A DNA stretch of 64,000 nt from Dactylis glomerata (Eukaryota; Streptophyta; Magnoliopsida; Poales; Poaceae): assembly GCA_007115705.1 (NCBI GenBank), contig QXEO01001565.1:3376027-3440026 (forward strand). Direction: 5' to 3'. Positions 54,257-63,180 of the stretch are shown here, piece after piece. The position numbers and the translations under genes are program-made. Below the pieces are notes generated by a model, which was not told the origin of the DNA, did no database searches, and was given only the letters and a program-made list of their open reading frames with translations. The first letter of the stretch is position 1. Every line of letters starts with the position of its first letter.

Positions 54257-54701
54257 ATCTATGTAATGTATGAAAACTATGACACGTCATTTTGTGAAGG
54301 ATTTTTTATGATGTTTGCAATTTTCAAAGTTCAATATTTTTCCTTGCAACTATGACACATAATATGACAGCACACGAAGGTTTCACATTGTTTGGATCAT
54401 TTTTGAATTTCTTATGCCCGTTTCAAAGACTAAAGCTGTCGGTGGGATAAGGATGTGTGGGTAACCTTTAGTCCCGGCTGGTGGGTGCAACCGAGACTAA
54501 AGCTGTCGGCAGGATAAGGACACGTGGGTGGATGCACTACTCGATGAGATAAAGCATGTAGCGCACGACGCCCCTGTCAGAGGAACAAGACAAAGTAGAA
54601 GTGGCGCCGTGCCTATAAAAGGAGTATCAATACGCCATGGCAAGCAGCTCAACAAGCCAACCTAGAAGGTACGGAGAGTTTCATCCCCATGGATGGAGGA
54701 C
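54257..54701. other. CACTA interior after the transposase: partial long repeat, hairpin, promoter-like TATA
   Basis: 54283-54433 is a partial copy of the 3' portion of the 659-bp repeat further on. 54467-54503 is a hairpin (CTTTAGTCCCGGCTGG facing CCGAGACTAAAG), and ACTAAAGCTGTCGG plus GGATAAGG recurs 67 bases apart (54430 and 54497). TATAAAA stands at 54614-54620 with ATG at 54637, opening a 68-codon frame (54637-54843) that runs into the 142-bp repeats. I do not consider it a real gene. Confidence 0.5.
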
Positions 54702-55127
54702 AGGGTTGGGAAATCTCCCGTGGCCGAGCTTCTCGAAGATGTCATTGGTGCTCACGCCCTACGGCATCTTCGCAAGCTCCGCCTCGGAAAATTTTCCTTG
54801 CAAGCCCGTGAAAGACTCCATCTTCTCTAACAGTGTTGGGTAAAGGGTTGGGAAATCTCCCGTGGTGGAGCTTCTCGAATATGTCATTGGTGCTCATGCC
54901 CTACGGCATCTTCAGAAGCTCCGCCTCGGAAAAATTTCCCTGCAAGCCCGTGAAAGACTCCATCTCCTCTAACAGTGTTGGGTAAAGGGTTCGGAAATCT
55001 CCCATGGCGGAGCTTCTCGAAGATGCCATTGGTGCTCACGCCCTACGGCATCTTCGGAAGCTCCGCCTCAGAAAAATTTCCATGCAAGCCCGTGAAAGAC
55101 TCCATCTCCTCTAACACTGTTGGGTAA
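54702..55127. repeat. Three exact-length 142-bp tandem repeats
   Basis: AGGGTTNGGAAATCTCCC starts units at 54702, 54844 and 54986, and the next restart is at 55128. The period is exactly 142 each time. Units differ by only a few substitutions each and contain GAGCTTCTCGAAGATG, CCCTACGGCATCTTC and AAGCCCGTGAAAGACTCC. Since 142 is not a multiple of three, an encoded protein repeat is excluded. Confidence 0.88.
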
Positions 55128-55130
55128 AGG

Positions 55131-56437
55131 GCGGACATGAAGCTTCTTAGCACGAGGCTGAGCCTCGCTAAACTTGAAGTGGATCTCTGATGAAATAGCA
55201 TGTTGTGAACCTATAAATGATTTTAAAAAAAATTCACAAGCATTATATCTTGTACTTGTAGTTCAAATCTGGGCACCCTCCTGCCGAATCGGCAGGAATT
55301 TGTCTTTTCATGAGGGATGGACGGAAAGGTTCCTAATACACCGGTTAGGAATTTATCCATCTAAGGTGGTCTAGTATTTTTGAAAAATGGGTTGGTACCA
55401 ATGCCAAACTTTAATTTGGTGGTTCCTTCACAGAACACCCCGATTTCGGCACCTCAAAAATGGAAATTGGCTATTTCGTGCGTCGAAAATTAAAACTTCC
55501 TCCTGCAACATCGTAAGCCATCCCAAGATGCACATGTGTGCACAATATGGGCACATTATCACAAACTATGCCCTGATTCTAGCCATAACATTGGTGGTTT
55601 GACCTAAATGCCATGAAACCTCGAACATGATAGGTCATTTTGTGAAGGATTTTTTATGATGTTTGCAATTTTCCAAGTTCAATATTTTTCCTTGCAACTA
55701 TGACACATAATATGACACCACGCGAAGGTTTCACATTGTTTGGATCATTTTTGAATTTCTTATGCCCGTTTCAAACTATATTCAAAACGGCGGGCATGAA
55801 GCTTCTTAGCCCGGGGCTGAACCTCGCTAAACTTGAAGTGGATCTCTGATGAAATAGCATGTTTTGAACCTATAAATGATTTTAAAAAAAATCACAAGAA
55901 TTATATCCTGTACTTGTAGTTCAAATCTGGGCACCCTCCTATCGAATCGGCAGGAATTTGTCTTTTTCATAAGGGATGGACGGTAAGGTTCCTGATACAC
56001 CGGTTGGGAATTGGTCCATCTAAGGTGGTCTAGTATTTTTTAAAAATGGGTTGGTACCAATGCCAAACTTTAATTTGGTGGTTCCTTCATAGAACACCCC
56101 GATTTCGGCACCTCAAAAATGGAAATTGGCTATTTCATGCGTCAAAAATGAAAACTTCCTCCTGCAACATCGTAAGCCATCCCAAGATGCACATGTGTGC
56201 ACAATATGGGCACATTATCACAAACTATGCCCTGATTCTAGCCATAACATTGGTGGTTTGGCCTAAATGCCATGAAACCTCGAATATGATAGGTCATTTT
56301 GTGAAGGATTTTTTATGACATTTGCAATCTTCAAAGTTCAATATTTTTCCTTGCAACTATGACACATAGTATGACACCACGCGAAGGTTTCACCTTGTTT
56401 GGATCATTTTTGAATTTCTTATGCCCGTTTCAAACGC
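55131..56437. repeat. Two tandem copies of a 659-bp repeat inside the CACTA element
   Basis: Units start with GCGGRCATGAAGCTTCTTAGC at 55131 and 55790. They match closely through GGCACCTCAAAAATGGAAATTGG, CACATGTGTGCACAATATGG and a shared end TTTCTTATGCCCGTTTCAAAC. A third, partial copy of the last 150 bases is at 54283-54433. Long internal tandem repeats are common in Triticeae CACTA elements. Confidence 0.88.
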
Positions 56438-56445
56438 GTTAGTGC

Positions 56446-56735
56446 ATTTTTAATTGAAAATGGTAAAATTGTTAATATTTTGTATAGTTAGAATAAATAA
56501 TTTTGAAAACAGAAAATATTTTTGGAATAGTTATTTAAATTGAAGCACTTTTCCTGCTGAAAGTTTTTTCAAATTCCAAATTATGCAATAAATATATGTT
56601 AATGCATTTTTAATTAAAAATAGTAAAATTGTTTAGTTAGAATTAATAATTTTGAAAACAGAAAATGGTTTTGGATTAGTTATTTAAATTGAAACACTTT
56701 TCCTGTTGAAAGTTTCTTCAAATTTCAAATAAAAG
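56446..56735. repeat. Two AT-rich tandem repeats of about 145-150 bp
   Basis: TTAGTGCATTTTTAATTGAAAATGG at about 56447 and TTAATGCATTTTTAATTAAAAATAG at about 56599 begin two similar units, each containing AATAATTTTGAAAACAGAAAAT and GTTATTTAAATTGAA. No coding content. Confidence 0.75.
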
Positions 56736-56784
56736 AAAGTTTTTTCTGTTAAAATGAAAACAAAAAGTTAAAATAAAAAAGAAA

Positions 56785-56990
56785 GTCATTGGTCCCGGTT
56801 CGTGGCATCAACCGGGACCAATGGATCAACGGTCCCGGCTGATGCCACGAACCGGGACTAATGATCCTGGGCACGTGGAGGCTCAGCAGCGCCCCCCGCC
56901 CAGGTCATTGGTCCCGGTTCGTGGCATCAACCAGGACCGTTGATCCATTGGTCCCGGTTGATGCCACGAACCGGGACCAATGACCCCCCC
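56785..56990. repeat. Internal copy of CACTA terminal-type hairpins in front of the second gene
   Basis: TTGGTCCCGGTTCGTGGCAT and its complement recur four times. The arms 56903-56932 and 56956-56985 are perfect 30-bp inverted repeats around a 23-base loop. The motif is the same as in the two ends of the element (13680-13880 and 61770-61960), yet it lies about 5 kb inside the right end. Confidence 0.85.
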
Positions 56991-57902
56991 AAATATAACT
57001 GTTGCCCCTCTTCCTCCCCACTTCCCCCCAATTTCGCAAAAATGACTAAGGACTTTGCGCGTGGAGCGATTTGACACCGGCAGGCTGCCCGTCTCCGCCG
57101 CGGACCTCGGTGAGCGCCGCTGCCGCCGCCGTCCTCGGTGAGCGCCTCCGCCGCCGCAACCTCTCCCTCTTCCCCCCGCGCCGCCGCTCACCCTTCTCTC
57201 TCTGCAGGTGCCTCCTGCACCGTCGCCCCCCAGCGCCGCTGTGACGCCCCCCTGCGCCCGCCCTGCGCCCCCAGCGCCGCCGCGACGCCCCCCCTGCGCC
57301 CGCCCGTCAGTGAGCTCCTTGGGAGGAGCTATCCTGGCCGGCCGGCCGGGCCCTTGCCCAATTTTTTTTCTGCAAAATAATATTTATGAAATCTTATTTG
57401 TTATTAACCAATCTTATTTGTTATTCAAATAGTTAATATATAAAACAGTTTTGAAAAACACACATATAAGATGCAAATAGTTAATTTCTGCCATAATATT
57501 TCATGTCCATAGTTATTATATAAAATATGTATGCATCTTTTAATTATAAGATGCAAATATTGTCATTGTCTTATAGTTATGAAAAACACAAAAGTGAACT
57601 TCGTATAAATTTATTTGTTATTAATTTATAAACCGTAGCAACGCACAGGTATTTCGACACATATCCCGAGCTAGTATAAGATTCACCGAGCTCCTCGCCC
57701 TGCCTCGAGTCGAGGACGACGCCACATATCGACACATATCTCTCCTCTTCCTCCACCCCATATCGACACGTATCGACACATATCGACACATATCCCCCTT
57801 CTTCCTCCACCCCATTTCGACACATATCCCGCAATAATTATGGATTATTTGCATATGCTTATTTGCATTATAATAACTTGCAATTCTTAATTTGCAGATA
57901 CT
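56991..57902 (+). promoter_or_regulatory. Probable promoter, leader and first intron region of the CACTA second gene
   Basis: CCAAATATAACTG (about 56990-57000) directly after the hairpins may be the TATA. A GC-rich stretch follows (57060-57350, many CCGCC) with short open frames and splice-like CTCTCTCTGCAG at 57198-57209, then AT-rich intron-like DNA. 57727-57814 holds two 34-bp units (TATCGACACATATC...CTTCCTCCACCCCA) 54 bp apart. The acceptor TTTGCAG at 57892-57898 precedes the ATG at 57903. The model is tentative. Confidence 0.45.
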
Positions 57903-60900
57903 ATGGATCCAGCACATGGCAAAACTCAAGATGATGAATACTTCCTCCAAGGAATGATCTGCGAAAATGAAGATATCGATGTCACCAGGACGTTTCTGAA
58001 CGATTCCGGTGAGGGAGATGAATCTCTCAACCGAGGAGACGGCTCCGGTGAGGTAGAAGCCTGGGACGGGGGAGAAGCCGATGAGGGAGAAGCCGATAAG
58101 GGAGAAGCCGGCGAGGGAGAAGGCGACGGCTCCGGCCGAACCTTAAATCTCAGAAACTCCGGCGAGGTGTATATATGTATTTTTGTAATGCCCGACTGTC
58201 TATATATATACATGCATATATTAACACTCTTTCTTTTTTTAGCCCTCCAGATCGAGCACTTCTTCCGTCAGAACGAAACGAGGCCCAACAAAAAAGTTGG
58301 ATAACACTGTGAGATATAGGATCGAAGTGGTCGGTGTAGACGGCGAACCGACAGCTCCTGACGATGTCGCAAAAAAATTTTGTCAAGCAATGTGGAGTTC
58401 TTGTGAGGGACTACATCCCGATCATTGTTCAAGAATGGAATCGGCCAAGCAGCGGTGGAGTCCCGTATGTCGGTGACGTTGCCAAAGATAAGCTTTTTGA
58501 CAAGCTCATGATTAATTTCCTCCTACCAAGGCCAGATGTGAATCCAGATGAGGAGGAGAGAGCAAATAAGAAGCTCATGAAAAGAGTCAAGAAGTTTGCT
58601 CTGATCAAGATGGCCGAGGCATTCAAGAACTGGAAGAACAAACTGTACCTTAAGTTTGTCAAGTTAGACAAGACTCCGGATTTCAATCAAGCCGGCTATG
58701 CTAAGTTAAGACACCAGTGGGATGATTTTGTGAAGTGCAAGATATCGGAGAAAGCTTTGGAAAGGTCGAGAATAAATAAGGAGAACGCTGCTAAGAAAGT
58801 GTACCACCATAATATGGGGTCTGCTGGCTACGCCGGTTGCATGCCTAAGTGGGATGCACTTGAGGTCAAGTATATTGCTGCCGGGATCAGACCAGAGCCC
58901 ACAACATGGACACCACGGGCGAGAAACTGGTTTTACAGCCATGGGGGCACGTTGGACGAAGAAGGGAGGGCAATATATACCCAAAAACACAAAGATCATC
59001 CCCTACTGCCCATCGAAGATATTAGAAGTGCAGTACAAGATGTTGAAGCGGGACGGTTCGTTCCCGATAGAGAGAACGACAAGCTCACACGCGCCCTTAA
59101 AAATGATGAACACACCGGACGAGCACGAGGCACACTAGGCTCTAAGCCGTGGAATGTTGCCTTCCCCGCGGAAATGAAGAGATATCCCGATAAAAGTCAT
59201 CAGAGGAGAAAGGAAAGGGAGGCAGCTGAGAAAGCGGCAGCTGCAGACCGGCTGCGTAATCTAGAAGAAGCATTAAAGCGGCAGCAGGATCAACTCGACA
59301 GACTTAGCCAGCAAGGTATTAGCGGCCAATCTCAGCGGCACATGGTAGAAGCTGCAAGTTATGAACTTAAGGGTGACGGCGGCGGTCGGCATGGCCATAC
59401 CAATTGCGCCTAACGCAACTTGGCATTGCAGACCGGTTCCAAAAGGGTACGCTGTCGTCATGGTGGATGATGTGAAGCAAGATTTTGAGGAGCTGAAGCT
59501 GGACCACCCTGCAGGGGAAGATAGGGACCTGACTGAACTAGGAGAAGCCAGAGGGGGGACTGTTGTATGGCCAAAGGAACACATCGTGCTTCCAAATTAT
59601 GTCCCGCCAAGGCCACCCACTCCTCAGAGCAGCAATCCACCTTTGCCGCCACCTCACCATTCTCCAGCGTAACCGTCGTCTTCACCGCCTCACCACTCAG
59701 CGCAGCCGTCTCCACCGCCGCCTCAGCCATCTCCGCCGCCGCATCAGCCATCTCCGTCCCCTGAGCCTCAGAGACTAAAGCGGAAGTATACTAAGAGGGG
59801 CAGCACCAGCAGCAGCAGCAAGAGCACGTTTCGATCACCGAAACGTAAGCTATCGCCCCTCCCAATAGTACCTCATCAGAATATGAAGAAGCTTCCTTGC
59901 GAGAAGACAGATGAGGAAATTGCTGCGGCCGCAGATGCCCATTATGAACAGTGGAAGACTGACATGGCTAACAAGAAAAAGCCAAAGCCGACGGAGCCAT
60001 TGATCTTCCCGGTCACCGCAGAAGATAAAGCTAAAGCAGCCGCGCTTAAGATTCAGCTTCACCAACCCATAGCGCTCACACCAGACTATAATCGCTCTAT
60101 TACCAAGTCGGCTGAGGCAAAAGAGCGGAGAGTCGGGAAAGAAGTTGCCCAGCTCGGACAACAGAAAAATCAATCGATCGAACCGCTCAAAGTGTACGAT
60201 ACTAATGAGTGGAGAGCCCAGGAGCGGCATGATCCGAACATTGATCCGGAGTTTATTCAACTCTACGGAGAAAAGGCCAAGTTATATGGACTGTCTATTG
60301 CTGAGTACATGAGCTGTCTGGATGAGTTTGAGGGGTACCAGCAAATAGCGTACATATACCGGTACGGGGCTCCTCTCGTCAAACCCGAGTTAGTCAAAGA
60401 TCTACCAACAAAAATGCGGAGATTGCATAACTGGTACATGCAAGCCTGTGCTGAATCCACAAATTGGATCTATGCTGGATATAAACACCACCATTACGGT
60501 CATGGAGATGGCTTCTTACAGATTGAATTTCTAGAATTATTTCAGTTTTACCAACAAGACGCCCTCGACAAAACTATCATCAGTGCCTATTGTCTGTAAG
60601 TATTATTAAGTCTTTCTAGCTCAGCTCATTTGTTGCTTGTATAATCTTACTCATCATTATACTAATTATATATGCAGAATGAAGATTCTCGAATGCAACA
60701 AAGGAGGAATCTATGACCTTGGGTTCGTTGACTGCAATTTCGTTCATGAAGATACTCTCAAAAAAACCCAGAGAGACAGAGGATAACTTGGTACAATCAT
60801 TGAAGTATTTCAGCAACAGAAGGGAAATACTATTTCCTTACAACTTCGAGTGAGTGTTACTGTCTTGTACACATTCTATTTTCGCTTACTCGATGTTAAG

Positions 60901-61541
60901 CGTATAATTGACTCGTTATGTCTGTGCAGCTTCCACTTTATTCTGTTAATCATTAATGTTGATGAAGGAGTAGTCAAAGTCATGGACTCAAAACGCACAC
61001 CTTTAGGAAACTGGGCAAACATGCAGGAATGCCTCCAGAAGGCTTGGAAACGGTTCACCGCCAACACTAGGGGTGTTTGGAAGCCAGAGCTTACATTTCA
61101 ACCATTGAATGTAAGTACTACTTGCTAGATCTGTGCATCTCTTTGATTCTAGTTTCAATACCATTATCATGCTTGATTCTTATTTTGATTGAACTCCGTT
61201 CTCGTAAAGTGCTTGAGGCAGGAAGCTGGGAATAACTTATGTGGATACTATGTCTGCGAGTTCATTCGCCAGACGACCAAAGAGAAGGGCGCAGACTGAA
61301 ACTTCAAAAAACTTGAAGTACGATAAACAATAATCACAACTTTATTTTATTACCATCAACTGTGTTTAGTTTCATTCATATAAATTGACCCCCTTCTTTA
61401 AATTAGATCGAACGGATGCGGGATGGTCTTCTACCACAAGAACGCGTGCAAGCAATTCAAGAGGAAATTGCCAGATTCTTATTAGAACATGTCATAGATA
61501 TGAAAGGAGAATACTATTACCCGGTTCATTTAGAAGGGTGA
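57903..61541 (+). pseudogene. CACTA second gene: acidic N-terminus, TNPA-like domain, proline-rich linker, Ulp1/C48 protease
   Basis: Exons with GT-AG borders: 57903-58166, 58243-60597, 60678-60849, 60930-61110, 61210-61317, 61407-61541 (TGA stop). The acidic first exon (EGDESLNRGDGSGEVE) is followed by the Ptta/En/Spm domain (KWDALEVKYIAAG, HGGTLDEEGRAIY), a coiled coil (LEEALKRQQDQLDRLSQ) and a Pro/Ser linker. The protease has His in FHFILLII, Asp in VKVMDSKR and Cys in NNLCGYYVCEFI. Breaks: one extra base in the A/T run at 58374-58381, a frame change at about 59345-59400, TAA at 59670-59672, one extra A at about 60748-60755 and TGA at 61297-61299. Intron positions match the copy at 14-3031. 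Likely role: binding element ends; the protease target is unknown. Confidence 0.87.
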
Positions 61542-61769
61542 AGTGTAAAAAAGAAGATGTAAAATCAAATTTGTGTGAGTTACCGTTTGTAATAGCGACC
61601 AAGCACGACGGATGAGACGGTGAATAATATATTCGTGACCATGATTTGTAATATATATATATAGTGTGGTTCCTTCATTATTGTTGTATATATATAGTAC
61701 CATTAAATTGAATACAAAACACACCAAATAAAACCCTAAACCCTAAATGGAAAAAAATACAAAACCCTG
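61542..61769 (+). other. 3' flank of the CACTA second gene with telo-box motifs
   Basis: AT-rich non-coding DNA. AAACCCTAAACCCTAAATGG lies at about 61733-61750. The equivalent position in the other CACTA (3212-3242) also has ACCCTAATTAACC and AACCCTAAACC. Confidence 0.55.
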
Positions 61770-61975
61770 TAGAGATCAACGATCCCGGTTCGTTCTATGA
61801 ACCGGGACCAATGACCCAGGCCCCCTCGCGCTGCAGCATATCCATGTGGAGACCTATCGGTCCCGGTTCGTGCTAGAACCGGGATCAGCATTGGTCCCGA
61901 GTAATTGATCCTGGTTCGGCAACTGGGACCAATGGCCCGCACGAACCGGGACCATAGGGCCTTTTTCTACCAGTG
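61770..61975. repeat. Right subterminal hairpins and terminal inverted repeat of the CACTA element
   Basis: ATCCCGGTTCGTTC facing GAACCGGGACCAATG (61781-61813) and further CGGTCCCGGTTCGTGC and ACGAACCGGGACC copies. The end is GGGCCTTTTTCTACCAGTG at 61975, the inverted partner of the left end at 13642. GGC follows as target duplication. Confidence 0.85.
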
Positions 61976-62205
61976 GGCCGTGAGAGCTACGTTGACGGCA
62001 ATGCCGTCAGCATAGGTCCACGCGGCGCTACCTGGTGATTCCCTGGAGAGGAGCTATGCTGATGGCCATGCCGTTGGCACCATGTCTGCCTGGGCGCAAA
62101 GCTACGCCGATGGCCAGGTCGTCGACTTCGCTGGCCACGCGGCAAGCTGTGGTGTCCTGGGAGAGGGGCTATGCCGACAGCAATGCCGTCGGCATCTGTA
62201 AATAG
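61976..62205. repeat. GCCGTCGGCATAG repeat array, right half of the CACTA target
   Basis: ATGCCGTCAGCATAGG, CTACGCCGATGGCC, CTATGCCGACAGCAATGCCGTCGGCAT and similar units continue the array seen at 13385-13641. Together they make about 480 bp of a repeat region that was split by the CACTA insertion. Confidence 0.65.
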
Positions 62206-63180
62206 CAAGACAAAAAATACCTAGACATCTTTTACCAACAAATATTCAGAATCAAATCATGCAATAATCTTATGACTAGCATAAGGTTATGATGTCAACA
62301 TAATCAGAACCAAACATTATTTAGGAAATGAGCTCATTTACTTAACCAGCATAAAACAAACAGAGATATTCATAAACATACGATAATCAAAGAAGTAACA
62401 AATGGGGCATATAGTGTAAATTAGAAATTCATAAATATCAGATAACTCTAATCTTGCTTTATACTGAAAATTTTAACTTGCAACAAATCACCAATGAGGC
62501 AGCTGGTATTTAGCTGCGTTAGCAGTCCACTACTGATAAGGGGCAGAAGATAGCCTCTGATAAAGCCGAGCGGAACGAAGCTTCTCATAAAGCCAACTAA
62601 AACCTGACCTACATTCATTCAAGAACCAGATTTAGCCAGTATGCTGGTTGCATTAAGGACCAAACATTAGCAACCTACTAGGCTTATCAGTAGAGGGGCA
62701 ATCAAAAGTTAAATAATTTGCAGAGAGAAGGCCAACTATGGCGACCTATATTATCTAGTGCAAAGATTACTCTAGATGCTACACAAACAATGAATATCAA
62801 TATTTTTATTACTCTGCTGGCTTCCATACCGGCTACGAATCAGAATCAACAACATTATTTCATCATCAAAATTAGAGTCAGAACAGACCTCTGTCTGGTC
62901 GCTTCATCATCAGTACCAATATCTGAAATAGTTTGCCTTTAAACAACCTGCATCATAGAAAATAAAAGGTGAATAAGCTAAAACTTTATAATTCACACAG
63001 GATTTAAAAGACTTGAAAGAAATAATAAGTATCCATGATAACATTCACAACATAGAAACTGAAAAATTGTGGTAAGTTAGTTCCAAAGTTTAACTATGTA
63101 TTTGAGACCATCATCAAATCCTAAACTAGAACATGTTAGGACAAGATCACAGCTTACAACCAGCAAGCTACACACCTGCT
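62206..63180. other. AT-rich DNA, no gene recognised
   Basis: Roughly 1 kb of AT-rich, non-repetitive-looking sequence with only short open frames. It may be the interior of the element whose repeat array was hit by the CACTA, or ordinary intergenic DNA. Nothing specific can be supported. Confidence 0.45.

Larger units (their letters stand above)
13642..61975 (+). mobile_element. Full-span CACTA element, broken up by four nested LTR retrotransposons
   Basis: The left end is CACTAGTAGAAAATGGG and the right end is the complement of CACTGGTAGAAAAAGGC. Both are flanked by the 3-bp duplication GGC (13639-13641 and 61976-61978), as expected for CACTA. Subterminal TTGGTCCCGGTTC hairpins sit inside both ends. 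The element carries a TNPD-like transposase (pieces at 14168-54256) and a TNPA/Ulp1 gene (57903-61541), both on plus. Subtracting the three outermost insertions and their duplicated 5-mers leaves about 11.6 kb, a normal full-length size. Confidence 0.92.

Noticed and set aside
54637..54843. 68-codon frame after a TATA box
   Set aside because: It runs into 142-bp repeats that do not keep frame; kept only as a finding.
54702..56437. CRISPR-like array
   Set aside because: Units are contiguous with no unique spacers, and the genome is a plant nuclear one.
57138..57432. GC-rich open frames as a host gene exon
   Set aside because: Low-complexity Pro/Ala-rich in all frames, lies inside the CACTA element and fits a leader or first exon of its second gene.
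61733..61750. Telomere or interstitial telomere
   Set aside because: Only two to three CCCTAAA units; short telo-box motifs, not telomeric DNA.
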